DNA of 64,000 nt from Pseudoclavibacter sp. AY1F1 (GTDB lineage: Bacteria > Actinomycetota > Actinomycetes > Actinomycetales > Microbacteriaceae). Under the pieces are notes generated by a model that saw nothing but the letters and a program-made list of their open reading frames with translations, did not search any database and had not been told where the DNA came from. The stretch is from the NCBI RefSeq assembly GCF_002931075.1, contig NZ_PSTQ01000016.1, positions 18,238 through 82,237 on the forward strand, read 5' to 3'. The position numbers and the translations under genes are program-made. Positions 43,808-51,677 of the stretch are shown here, in pieces (the stretch's first letter is position 1; each line of letters opens with the position of its first letter).

Positions 43808-44863
43808 TCAGACCGGACCGAGCGTGACCCAGAGACCGAGGGCGGGCAGCGGGAACGCGAACAGCAGCCCCGCGACGAGGTTGAGCACCCAGTAACGCCG
43901 GAGGATAGCCGCGAACTCGCGCAGGATCGCGCTCGGCCAGTAGTAGTGCGCGACGGGCGCCTGCACGGCCTGCGCGTCGATGCCCAGCTCGCGCGCCAGC
44001 ATCGCCGCCCGCATCGCGTGATAGTTGCTCGTGGCGATGATGCCGGGGCCGGTCACGTCCTCACCCTCGAGGATCGCCTGTGTGAACCGCAGGTTCTCCT
44101 CCGTGTTCACCGATTCCTCTTCGCTCAGGATGCGCGGCTGGGCCGCCCCCGCCGTCACTTCGAGAGCACCCTGCCGGTCGCGAGCATTGGCGGGGTCGAG
44201 CGCCCACTCGCGCATCGCGCGCCCTTCGGCGAGCGCCTCGTCGCTTCCCTGCCCGCCAGACATCACGACGACCGATGCCCCGACGCGGTGTGCCGCATCC
44301 ATCCCAGTGCGGATGCGGGATGCGAGCAGCGGCGGCACGCGGCGACCTCCGGAGAGCCCAGACCCGAGAACAACAACCCAGGTGCCGACCGCTCCGCGCA
44401 CCATCCGCGAGTAGAGCCACGAGTATCCGAGGAACAGCACGAACGCCGCACCGAGGTAGGCGGCGCCGAGCGCGAAGAAGAGGGCGACCGACAAGAAGGC
44501 GTCACTCTTGACCAGCACCGCCGCGAATGGGAGCGCGGCCAGCGCCGTCAAGACGAGTGCGAGCACAAGCGAGAGCAAGTTGCCGAGGGACCGCCCCTCT
44601 CGTCTGATCATGCGAGCACCGTTGAGGAACAGCATGACGATGAGCACAAGCAGCAGCAGGGGCGAGAGCAGAAGCGGCAGCCAGGTGAGCGCGCCAACAA
44701 GCTGCGAGACCTGCCGGTCGAAGCTGGAGAGGGCGCCGAGCAGCACGACAGCTGCGGCCACGATCCAGGCGCCGTTGCTCAGCCGACGAGGTTCAGAGCG
44801 CGTCCGGTGGACGGCGACGGCTGCGAGCCCGGCCCCGACGAGCAGAGCGACGAGCACCGACAC
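43808..44863 (-). CDS. YdcF/SanA family membrane protein (DUF218)
   Basis: 351 aa. Four to five transmembrane helices in the first ~155 residues, then a DUF218 domain: VVVLGSGLSGGRRVPPLLASRIRTGMDAA, VVVMSGGQGSDEALAEGRAMREW, SVNTEENLRFT and ATSNYHAMRAAMLAREL, and a final hydrophobic segment. Family members are linked to envelope integrity; biochemical function is unclear. GTG at 44863 is the first canonical start in frame. A good ribosome-binding sequence AGAAGGAG lies ~30 nt further up with an in-frame ATC (Ile) codon 8 nt behind it, so a non-canonical start is conceivable. Confidence 0.85.
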   Translation of the reverse strand: MSVLVALLVGAGLAAVAVHRTRSEPRRLSNGAWIVAAAVVLLGALSSFDRQVSQLVGALTWLPLLLSPLLLLVLIVMLFLNGARMIRREGRSLGNLLSLVLALVLTALAALPFAAVLVKSDAFLSVALFFALGAAYLGAAFVLFLGYSWLYSRMVRGAVGTWVVVLGSGLSGGRRVPPLLASRIRTGMDAAHRVGASVVVMSGGQGSDEALAEGRAMREWALDPANARDRQGALEVTAGAAQPRILSEEESVNTEENLRFTQAILEGEDVTGPGIIATSNYHAMRAAMLARELGIDAQAVQAPVAHYYWPSAILREFAAILRRYWVLNLVAGLLFAFPLPALGLWVTLGPV

Positions 44864-44920
44864 CCATGTCAGATCCTGCGTGTCGATGTGCTGCTCCTTC
44901 TTGGTGCATCCGGCAGGACG

Positions 44921-44956
44921 TGCCGGATCGCCTCAGTGTGCCGGATCGCCTCAGTA
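44921..44956. repeat. 18-bp tandem duplication
   Basis: TGCCGGATCGCCTCAGTG and TGCCGGATCGCCTCAGTA lie head to tail, followed by a partial third TGCCG, in the divergent intergenic region between ydcF and the DUF4097 gene. Confidence 0.8.
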
Positions 44957-44988
44957 TGCCGCACCGACGCATCGGCACCCCTCGCCAC

Positions 44989-45030
44989 GTATTCGCGATA
45001 TAGCGCGAATACTCAGACTCGCGATATAAC
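44989..45030 (+). promoter_or_regulatory. Candidate PadR operator/promoter of the DUF4097-PadR operon
   Basis: A perfect 9-bp inverted repeat GTATTCGCG (44989-44997) / CGCGAATAC (45004-45012) with spacer ATATAG, followed by a direct repeat of its TCGCGATATA half (44993-45002 and 45019-45028). TATAAC at 45025-45030 may be the -10. AT-rich dyads of this kind are typical of PadR autoregulation. Confidence 0.55.
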
Positions 45031-45095
45031 TTGACTCGCAGTTGCTTGGCTCCACGCCGGGCGCGAATCATGAACACCCCTTCCGAGGAGCAGCA

Positions 45096-46127
45096 GTGGC
45101 TATTGAACAGTGGATCGTGGACGGGCCCCGCGTCATCGACGTGCAGACCGTCCGTAGCGTTCGCGCGAGACTCGCAGGCGGCGCCATCAGCGTGCTCGCC
45201 CACAACGAACCGAGCACCCGCATCGAAGTGTCGGGACTCACGGGACGTGACCTGAAGATCGCCATCGACGGCGACCAGCTCCTCATCGACCACCCCCAAC
45301 TGTCCTGGACCGACGTCCAGACGTCCGCCAAGACGATCTGGAACCAGCCGACCGCGGTCATCAGCGTGCTCGTGCCAGCAGGCGTCAACGTCGACGTGCT
45401 CGGCGTCAGTTCGGAGGTGCTCGTCGCGGGCATCAACGGACGCATCGACATCAACACCGTCGGCGGCGAGCAGTTCCTCGACGCCACCAGCGGCGAGCTG
45501 CACCTCAACTCCATCGGCGGCGAGATCAGCGTGCGCGGGCACGCCGGGAAGGCCGTCGTCAAGACCGCATCCGGCGACGTCACGGCCACCGGGCCGCTCG
45601 TGAGCTTCGACGGGAGCACCGTCTCCGGCGCCACGATCGTCGACGTCACCTCCGGCTCGCCGAGCCTCATCGCCAATAAGTCGGTCAGCGGTGCAACCAC
45701 GGTGCGGCTCCCCGGCGACACGAAGCCCAGCTACCAGGTCTCCACCGTCGGCTCGTCCGTGCAGCTCGACGGGCTGCACCTCGAACCGCTCCGCGGCACG
45801 ACCTACCGATCGGAACCCAGGGAAGGCGAAGTCACCGACGTGCGCATCAGCACCGTCACCGGCCGCGTCTCGGTCATGCTCTCCGCGCGCATACCTCGCG
45901 CCGGCGAAGCACCAGCCGACTTCGATGACCGCATTGACGCGCGACTCGTGACCTGCCCAGTCCCCGATGCGGACTCAGCCGCAGACGCAGCCCCAGCCGC
46001 AGCCCCCGATGAAGGCGGCCCCCATCAGAGCACGTCAGGTGCGGACGCTGAGCCCGGCGCCAGCATCGAAATCGACGCGTGCAGCGACATCGAATCCGAC
46101 ACCACTAAGCCGGGAGGCACCGAGTGA
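45096..46127 (+). CDS. DUF4097 family beta-helix protein
   Basis: 343 aa from the GTG at 45096 (GAGGAG 8 nt upstream). The body consists of repeated short beta strands with Gly/Ser turns (VDVLGVSSEVLVAGINGRID, SGELHLNSIGGEISVRG, and SGDVTATG), the pattern of DUF4097 'adhesin-like' right-handed beta-helices. No signal peptide or membrane anchor is visible. The last ~60 residues are Ala/Pro/Asp-rich. It overlaps the PadR gene by 4 nt; DUF4097 proteins frequently pair with PadR regulators, but their function is not known. Confidence 0.85.
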   Translation: MAIEQWIVDGPRVIDVQTVRSVRARLAGGAISVLAHNEPSTRIEVSGLTGRDLKIAIDGDQLLIDHPQLSWTDVQTSAKTIWNQPTAVISVLVPAGVNVDVLGVSSEVLVAGINGRIDINTVGGEQFLDATSGELHLNSIGGEISVRGHAGKAVVKTASGDVTATGPLVSFDGSTVSGATIVDVTSGSPSLIANKSVSGATTVRLPGDTKPSYQVSTVGSSVQLDGLHLEPLRGTTYRSEPREGEVTDVRISTVTGRVSVMLSARIPRAGEAPADFDDRIDARLVTCPVPDADSAADAAPAAAPDEGGPHQSTSGADAEPGASIEIDACSDIESDTTKPGGTE

Positions 46128-47182
46128 CCCCGCCAGTCTTCGCCCACGGACACCTGCGCCTCTACCTACTGAGCCTCCTCGAGGATCAGCCGCGCCACGG
46201 CTACGAACTGATCCAGGCGCTCTCCGAACGCTTCGACGGCACCTACTCGCCAAGCGCCGGCACCATCTACCCGCGCCTCGCGAAGCTCGAAGAAGAAGGC
46301 CTCGTGACCAAGCACAACGACGGCCGCAAGAGCGTGTACCGCATCACAGAAGCCGGCCGGCGCGAGCTCGACTCGCGACGCGAAGAGCTCGCATCCATCG
46401 AGCAGGACGTCGACTCGTCGGTCCGCCGCCTCGCCGCTGACGTGCGGCACGGCCTCACAAGCGCACGCGAAGAGCTGCGCGCCGAGTTCGCCAGGCTGGC
46501 CCAGGAGTTCGGTCCGGATGCACGAGCCGGATTCGAGAAGGCGGCGAGCGCAGGAGCCGCGGGGGCCGCATCCGCGCGTGGCTTCTTCGCGGGAGCCGCG
46601 AAGGGCTGGAACGAACCGCGCGAGGCGCCCATCTCCACGCCAGGTCAGACGCCGCCGGGCTTCACACCGACGGGGGCCAGAAGCGGCGCGACGGCCTCGG
46701 GCGAACCGCGACCGCAAGACCCCCCTCAGGCCCCCACCCCGCCTCAATCGCCCACCGGACCCCAAAGCCCGGAAGCACCTCAGCCTCCAGAGGCTGCAGC
46801 CGGCTCGGGCTCCGAGTACCGGACGCACGGCAGGTACGACACCTGGGCGTCGGCCAGCAGCTCGCACGTGTGGGACAGCGGCAAAAGCGGAGGAGGAGCG
46901 CCGGAAGGCAGCGCCACCGGCGCGGGTGAAGGCGACTCTGCCGATGGCGCCAGCAATCCGCAGCGTGACGCAGGGCGCGCGCAGCTCGAAGCGATGTCGC
47001 AGGCCGACCTCGTGCTCAACAAGTTCAGGCACGAGCTCCGCCAGGAGCTCCGCGCCGCACAGAGCGAGCAGCGCCTCTCACCCGGCATCGTGACCTTCCT
47101 CGACCAGGAGCTCGAACGCGTTCGCGAGCGCATCACGCACGCGCTCGGCTCCCGCGACACGAAAAACACGCCAGGGGTCTAG
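46124..47182 (+). CDS. PadR family transcriptional regulator with long C-terminal extension
   Basis: 352 aa from GTG 46124 (GTGA overlap). Residues 1-95 are a PadR winged helix: LRLYLLSLLEDQPRHGYELIQALSERF, then SAGTIYPRLAKLEEEGLVTKHNDGRKSVYRITEAGRREL. A helical segment (about 95-150) follows, then ~130 residues of Pro/Gly/Ser-rich probably disordered sequence, and a final helical region (QADLVLNKFRHELRQELRAAQ). Ordinary PadR proteins are 110-180 aa, so the extension is notable. Likely represses its own operon. Confidence 0.88.
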   Translation: MTPPVFAHGHLRLYLLSLLEDQPRHGYELIQALSERFDGTYSPSAGTIYPRLAKLEEEGLVTKHNDGRKSVYRITEAGRRELDSRREELASIEQDVDSSVRRLAADVRHGLTSAREELRAEFARLAQEFGPDARAGFEKAASAGAAGAASARGFFAGAAKGWNEPREAPISTPGQTPPGFTPTGARSGATASGEPRPQDPPQAPTPPQSPTGPQSPEAPQPPEAAAGSGSEYRTHGRYDTWASASSSHVWDSGKSGGGAPEGSATGAGEGDSADGASNPQRDAGRAQLEAMSQADLVLNKFRHELRQELRAAQSEQRLSPGIVTFLDQELERVRERITHALGSRDTKNTPGV

Positions 47183-47239
47183 CCAGCAGCTGCGCCAGGT
47201 AAGGCCAGTTGAAGCCGGGCGAGCGCTCGGTACGTCACG

Positions 47240-47272
47240 AAGGGCCGCTTCCCACCCTGGGGAGCGGCCTTT
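47240..47272 (+). terminator. Intrinsic terminator of the DUF4097-PadR operon
   Basis: 14-nt arms 47240-47253 and 47259-47272 pair fully with two G-T wobbles and end in TTT on the + strand, 58 nt after the padR stop. Confidence 0.75.
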
Positions 47273-47344
47273 CGTCGCACCCACGCGCACTCACACACCA
47301 GCCCACCGCAGCCAGACTCCGGCAAACGTCACCTGACACCTGTC

Positions 47345-47393
47345 GCCTGCTGCCTGCTGCCTGCTGCCTGCTGCCAGCTGCCAGCTGCCTGCC
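47345..47393. repeat. Heptanucleotide tandem repeat (7 units)
   Basis: Four GCCTGCT, two GCCAGCT and one GCCTGCC unit in tandem. A seven-base period in non-coding DNA suggests slippage. Confidence 0.85.
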
Positions 47394-47431
47394 TAGCCGA
47401 GTCCACGCCGCCTCAGCTCAGCCCACCACAT

Positions 47432-47503
47432 CCAACTTCGGTGATGACTCCATGGCTTGTGTCGACCTCCGGATAGAGAGTCGCCGTTCGTCACCGAAGT
47501 TGG
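47432..47503. repeat. Palindromic element A
   Basis: Perfect 13-bp arms CCAACTTCGGTGA (47432-47444) and its complement (47491-47503), with an inner GACTC/GAGTC pair. Same arm core as the elements at 47559, 63774 and inside ykoD. Confidence 0.75.
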
Positions 47504-47558
47504 CCAGCGCGCGGAGCCTGGAGGCCGCTAAAAACCAAGGCCACTCACCGCTCCCTGT

Positions 47559-47630
47559 CCAACTTCAGTGCAAATTCGGGTCGACGAGCGCCTTTCGGGG
47601 CCAAAAGACGCTGAATCGCACTGAACTTGG
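47559..47630. repeat. Palindromic element B
   Basis: Arms CCAACTTCAGTGC (47559-47571) and GCACTGAACTTGG (47618-47630), one mismatch, with an inner ATTC/GAAT pair. It is the same total length (72 bp) as element A and starts 127 bp from it. Confidence 0.7.
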
Positions 47631-47733
47631 TCAGCACGCGGGGCGCGCGGGACCCGTCAGCACCACCTGCGGGCGCTGCCCACCAGAGGCCGCTGCGCTG
47701 GCGCAGCCCTCGACACGGGAGTACCGTTGCGGC

Positions 47734-48264
47734 GTGCGAACGCCAGCCCGCCTCCTCCTTGCCGTGTTCCTCGGCGGAGCCGCGGGCGCTCTCGCCCGCC
47801 TCTGGCTCGGCTCCTTCACGGCGACCGTCACGATGTCTCAGGGCTCGGCCAGTTTGGCTGAGCTCTCGGCGGGGAGCGTGCACGTGCTCGACTCCGACAT
47901 CGTGACGGCCCTCATCGCGAACCTCGCTGGGTCCCTCGCGCTTGGCATCATCGCGGGTGCGCACTGGCCGCCGCAGCGGGCCGCGTGGCGCGCCGCGCTC
48001 GGCCCCGGGTTCTGCGGAGGCTTCACGACGTTCTCGCTCATCGCCCTGGCGCTCGCGCTGGTCTTCTCGACGTCCGCCTGGGCGATCATCGCGTTTGCCG
48101 TCGGCACGATCGGCGGCATCGCGGCTGTCTTCCTCGGGCGCACCATCGGCCGGCGCATCTCACCTCCTCCGACAGCTGCCGCTCCCGAGAATGGCCCTGC
48201 TACTCCTGGGCCGGGGACCGCCCCCGGCCGAGACCCGTACGCGCCGAACGACGGGATGTTCTGA
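47734..48264 (+). CDS. crcB: CrcB/Fluc family fluoride channel, subunit 1
   Basis: Dual-topology fluoride export channel, 176 aa from GTG 47734. Four hydrophobic segments, N-terminal GGAAGALARLWLG, and the pore motif GFCGGFTTFSLIALAL with the TTFS sequence containing the polar track and pore phenylalanine. The C-terminus has a ~25-residue Pro-rich tail. The TGA stop overlaps the ATG of the second crcB gene (TGATG), so the two subunits are made together and likely form a heterodimer. No fluoride riboswitch recognised upstream. Confidence 0.9.
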   Translation: MRTPARLLLAVFLGGAAGALARLWLGSFTATVTMSQGSASLAELSAGSVHVLDSDIVTALIANLAGSLALGIIAGAHWPPQRAAWRAALGPGFCGGFTTFSLIALALALVFSTSAWAIIAFAVGTIGGIAAVFLGRTIGRRISPPPTAAAPENGPATPGPGTAPGRDPYAPNDGMF

Positions 48265-48731
48265 TGAATATCCTCATGATCCTGGCCGTCGCGTTCGCGG
48301 GTGGCACCGGCGCCTGCATCCGCTACATCGCCGTCGAGGGCTGGCCCCGGCTGCGCGCACCTGCTCCCACTGTCGCCGCGAACAACGGCCCAACATCTGC
48401 GCCCCCACCAGCAGCGGCCCGCCGCCTCGCGCCTGAGTGGCGCCTCATGATCGTCAACGTGCTCGCGTCGCTCCTCGCGGGGTTCGCCGCGGGGCTGCTG
48501 CCCCTGCCGACCGTCGCGTCGATGATCGTCATCTCCGGCTTCTGCGGTGGCCTGAGCTCGTGGAGCTCCGTCATGCTCGACGCAGCCAGCGCGCTGAGTG
48601 CTCGGAAGATCGGCAAGGCTGTGATCATCGTGGTCGTCCAGATGCTCTGGGGTGTGCTCGCGGCGCTAATCGGCGTGACGGTAGGCCAGCTGCTTGGCGA
48701 GAGTCTGGGTCTCGGCCTGCTCACCTGGTAG
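48264..48731 (+). CDS. crcB: CrcB/Fluc family fluoride channel, subunit 2
   Basis: 155 aa, ATG at 48264 within the preceding stop. GGTGACIRYI at the N-terminus, an insertion of ~30 Pro/Ala-rich residues between helices 1 and 2, and the pore region SGFCGGLSSWSSVMLDA, where the usual T-[TS]-F-S becomes S-S-W-S. That change puts a Trp where the fluoride-contacting Phe normally sits. Paired non-identical Fluc subunits are known to form obligate heterodimers; here the second copy looks specialised. Confidence 0.88.
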   Translation: MNILMILAVAFAGGTGACIRYIAVEGWPRLRAPAPTVAANNGPTSAPPPAAARRLAPEWRLMIVNVLASLLAGFAAGLLPLPTVASMIVISGFCGGLSSWSSVMLDAASALSARKIGKAVIIVVVQMLWGVLAALIGVTVGQLLGESLGLGLLTW

Positions 48732-48869
48732 CGGCTGGGAGGTCGAGGCATCCGCGCCCGATCGTCATCCTCACGGATGACGAGCAGCGCCCAATGCCCT
48801 CCCAGAGGAGGGGGCGGATGCGCCTGCAGGCGGTCGAGGCGCGCACCCCCTTGACAGCACCTTGGAAAC

Positions 48870-49775
48870 ATGACTTCGCAACCAGGCTTCCAGACATCAG
48901 CAGCTCTGCCGCAGAACGAACAGCAGACAGCGTCCCTGCGAGCTCCCGAGCAGGCACCGAGACTCCAGCACGCACCGCACATCCACCCCCCGCAGCAATC
49001 GCGAACCGCGCAGCCGGGCGCCGGCATGCTCACTCCCCAGTCGCGCTTCGTGACCGGGCTTTCCCCAGACGGGGTGCCCGAGGCCGGCACGGTGCTCGCG
49101 GCACACGCGCTCACCAAGACCTACGGTGCGACGACGGCGCTCGCCGATGTGAGCATCGCGGTCCGGGCCGGTGAGGCGCTCGCGATCATGGGCTCCTCCG
49201 GTTCAGGCAAGACGACGCTCCTGCACAGCCTGGCGGGCATCATCGCACCGGACTCGGGACGAATCGAACTCCACGGCGACGGCGGCAGCCGTGAACTGAC
49301 GGGCATGTCGGAGGCCAAGCGCACCGACCTGCGTCGCACCGAGTTCGGGTTCGTGTTCCAAGAGGGGATGCTCCTGCCGGAGCTCACCGCGCTCGAGAAC
49401 GTCGCCCTCGCTGCCATGCTCTGCGGCGTCGACCGGAAGCGCTCCGAGCAGGCAGCCGCGCAGTGGCTCGCCGCCATGGGGCTCGGGGGCATGGAGGCTC
49501 GTCGCATCGGCGAGCTGTCCGGCGGACAAGCGCAACGTGTTGCGATCGCCCGCGCCCAGGTCACCGGCGCTCGGATCGTCTTCGCTGACGAACCCACCGG
49601 CGCCCTCGATTCGGCCACGAGCTCCGACGTCATGACGGCGCTGCTCGCAGCGACAGCTCGCGCCGGGCGCAGCCTCGTTGTCGTGACGCACGACCCAGAC
49701 GTCGCCGCCCGCTGCGACCGCACGGTGCGGATGCGCGACGGCCGCATCCTCGAAGACACGGCGGCCCGCGCATGA
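48870..49775 (+). CDS. ABC transporter ATP-binding protein (LolD/MacB type)
   Basis: 301 aa from ATG 48870; an in-frame ATG at 49026 would remove a Gln/Pro-rich 52-residue leader. Walker A MGSSGSGKTT, Q-loop VFQEGMLLPELT, signature LSGGQAQRVAIARAQ, Walker B IVFADEPTGALDS and H-loop VVTHDPDVAARC match the MacB/LolD/BceA exporters. It overlaps the FtsX-type permease by 4 nt. Actinobacterial pairs of this kind often move peptide antibiotics or lipoproteins; substrate unknown. The 138 bp upstream hold a TTGACA at 48851 without a matching -10. Confidence 0.9.
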   Translation: MTSQPGFQTSAALPQNEQQTASLRAPEQAPRLQHAPHIHPPQQSRTAQPGAGMLTPQSRFVTGLSPDGVPEAGTVLAAHALTKTYGATTALADVSIAVRAGEALAIMGSSGSGKTTLLHSLAGIIAPDSGRIELHGDGGSRELTGMSEAKRTDLRRTEFGFVFQEGMLLPELTALENVALAAMLCGVDRKRSEQAAAQWLAAMGLGGMEARRIGELSGGQAQRVAIARAQVTGARIVFADEPTGALDSATSSDVMTALLAATARAGRSLVVVTHDPDVAARCDRTVRMRDGRILEDTAARA

Positions 49776-51295
49776 GCGCCAGGCAGGAAGCCGGCTTCAT
49801 CGCCCCGGGGACCGACACCCTTCCATCCCCAACCGCGAAGCGCGCGGCATCCGCAAACTCATCCGCAAACGCAAACGCAAACGCAGCGGCACCTGCAGCT
49901 GCCGCGCCGAGCGTGCGCATCCCGGCCGCGACCCCTCACGGAACCGGGCGCATCCCGCTCCTCACGATCCTCCGCATGCTGACCCGCCCCGGCACCGTAG
50001 GCATCGCCGCGGTCGCGCTCCCGGCGGTCGCGTTCGCCGTTGTGACCGCCCTCACCCTGGTTGTCGTGGGCGGCACGATCATGCTCTTCAACCCACCGGC
50101 GGGCATGCAATCGCACGGAATCTTCGCCGTCTTCGCACTCGCGCTCCTCGCGGTCCCACTGCTCACCCTCGGCGTCGCCGCTGCGCGCCTCTCCGCCAGA
50201 CGGCGCGACGAAAGGCTCGCGACGTTGAGACTCCTCGGCGCATCCACGACCATCGTGACGTTGCTCGCCGTGGCCGAGGCGACCCTCATCGCCGTCGTCG
50301 GTATCACCGCGGGTGCCGTCCTGTACGCGGGGCTGCTCCCGATGGTCGGGCTCCTGCACTTCTACGGCGGACCGATCGGAGCCGCATCCATGTGGGTCGG
50401 GTTCCCGATCCTGGCGGCGACAGCCTCGAGCATCGCCGCGCTCGCCGCAGCGAGCTCGTTTGCAGGGCTCGCCGCTGTCCGTGTCACTCCGCTCGGCGTG
50501 CGGAAGCGCGACAAGGCGCCACGCGTCAAATGGTTCGCGCTCGCCGGAGGGGCCGCCGCGCTGCTCATCGCCCTTGGCCTCATCAGCATGGCGCAGGGGC
50601 TCGTGGCAGCCCTCGGCATCGTTGGCATCGTCGTGGCCCTGTTCGTGCCGTTCGCGGTGGGGATGCTCGCCATCAACCTCGCGGGCGGACCGCTCGTCGC
50701 GCTCATCGGCAGGCAGATGGCGAAGCGCGCGAAGACGCCAGCCCGCCTCATCGCAGGACGCCGCCTCGCGGAAGCGCCAGGGGTTGCGTGGCGCAGCGTG
50801 TCCGGCATCGCGATGATCGCGTTTGTCGCCGTCATCAGCGGCAGTGCGCTCGCGCTGCTCGACATGGTGGGTGGGAGCGAGAGTGTGCCCGCCGAGGACC
50901 TGCTGCTCATGACCGACCTGCGCACCGGTGTCTTCCTGACGCTCATCATCGCGTTCCTCATGCTGGCCTGCACGGTCGGGGTCTCGCAGGCCTCAGCGGT
51001 CCTCGATGAGCGAAAGCTGCTCATCTCCCTCGACCGCGCGGGCATGCCCCGCAAGGTGTTCGAGAAGGCGCAGCGCTCGCAGGTCTGGGCGCCACTGCTG
51101 CTCGCCGCACTCGGCGGTGCTGGCGCCGCGGTGGCGCTCGTGCTGCCCATCGTCGGTGCTTCGCTGATCGTCGCGCCGCTCGCGATGCTCACCATGGCGC
51201 TCTGCTTTGCGCTCGGCTTCGGCGCCGTCTGGCTCGCGCTGCTCAGCACCCGCCCAGTCGTCACATCAGTGCTCGCCTCACCGCACCGAAGCTAG
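49772..51295 (+). CDS. FtsX-like ABC permease
   Basis: Membrane subunit partnering the ATPase, 507 aa. A ~60-residue Ala/Asn-rich N-terminus precedes helices at about 70-110, a region of paired helices (ARLSARRRDERLATLRLLGASTTIV is the FtsX cytoplasmic motif), and further helices through residue 505, about eight to ten in total. Large extracytoplasmic loops are absent, so it is the compact BceB/YtrF-like rather than MacB type. ATG at 49772 overlaps the ATPase stop (ATGA). A GC-rich repeat region follows. Confidence 0.88.
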   Translation: MSARQEAGFIAPGTDTLPSPTAKRAASANSSANANANAAAPAAAAPSVRIPAATPHGTGRIPLLTILRMLTRPGTVGIAAVALPAVAFAVVTALTLVVVGGTIMLFNPPAGMQSHGIFAVFALALLAVPLLTLGVAAARLSARRRDERLATLRLLGASTTIVTLLAVAEATLIAVVGITAGAVLYAGLLPMVGLLHFYGGPIGAASMWVGFPILAATASSIAALAAASSFAGLAAVRVTPLGVRKRDKAPRVKWFALAGGAAALLIALGLISMAQGLVAALGIVGIVVALFVPFAVGMLAINLAGGPLVALIGRQMAKRAKTPARLIAGRRLAEAPGVAWRSVSGIAMIAFVAVISGSALALLDMVGGSESVPAEDLLLMTDLRTGVFLTLIIAFLMLACTVGVSQASAVLDERKLLISLDRAGMPRKVFEKAQRSQVWAPLLLAALGGAGAAVALVLPIVGASLIVAPLAMLTMALCFALGFGAVWLALLSTRPVVTSVLASPHRS

Positions 51296-51362
51296 CGCCT
51301 CCGAGGCTCCGCGCCTCCGCGCCTCAGCGGCGCGGGCAGGGCGCGGGGCGCGGGGCGGCCGA

Positions 51363-51456
51363 GCAATTTCTACCGCCGCGCGCGCACAAGAATCAGCCAG
51401 ACGCAGGCTCCGCCGCATCCGAAGCTGCAACTGCCTCATTCTTCCGCGGGCGGGCG
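51363..51456. repeat. 94-bp direct repeat, copy 1
   Basis: Begins GCAATTTCTACCGCCGCGCG and is matched by 51543-51636 with only about five differences. Contains the inverted AAGCTGCAACTGC-type segment near its end. Confidence 0.85.
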
Positions 51457-51460
51457 GGCG

Positions 51461-51540
51461 CGCGCGGCAGAGTGCGGCAGGGCGCGGCAGGGCGCGGCAG
51501 GGCGCGGCAGAGTGCGGCAGGGCGCGGGTAGGGCGCGGCG
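51461..51540. repeat. Decanucleotide GGCGCGGCAG tandem repeat
   Basis: Six regular 10-nt units (51461-51520, GGCGCGGCAG and AGTGCGGCAG variants) plus two degenerate ones, located exactly between the two 94-bp copies. Confidence 0.85.
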
Positions 51541-51542
51541 GG

Positions 51543-51636
51543 GCAATTTCCACCGCCGCGCGCGCACAAGAATCAGCCAGACGCAGGCTCCGCCGCATCC
51601 GAAGCTGCAGCTGCCTCACTGTTCCGCGGGCGGGCG
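51543..51636. repeat. 94-bp direct repeat, copy 2
   Basis: Begins GCAATTTCCACCGCCGCGCG; same orientation as copy 1, exactly 180 bp further on. Confidence 0.85.
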
Positions 51637-51677
51637 GTGCGACACGGGCGGACGGGCGCGGGGAGGCGCGGGGCGGG

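Larger units (their letters stand above)
47183..47733. other. 551-bp non-coding region with terminator, heptamer repeat and two palindromic elements
   Basis: Between padR and crcB. I find no convincing gene. It contains a terminator (47240-47272), a heptanucleotide repeat (47345-47393) and two long palindromes of the AACTTC(G/A)GTG family (47432-47503, 47559-47630). The open frame that crosses it upstream of crcB has no family similarity. Confidence 0.7.
51296..51677. other. 382-bp GC-rich intergenic region with a 94-bp direct duplication
   Basis: Between the convergent FtsX permease and the flavoprotein gene. I see no gene. It holds two copies of a ~94-bp sequence 180 bp apart and a decamer tandem repeat between them. 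Confidence 0.75.

Noticed and set aside
47209..47733. N-terminal extension of crcB to 351 aa
   Set aside because: This stretch contains a terminator, tandem repeats and palindromes and no family similarity.
47734..48731. Frameshifted single crcB gene
   Set aside because: Both reading frames encode complete four-helix Fluc subunits with their own pore motifs, so they are two genes.
48851..48879. Sigma-70-type promoter (TTGACA) for the ABC/FtsX operon
   Set aside because: No acceptable -10 at 16-18 bp; the position would place the start inside the coding region.
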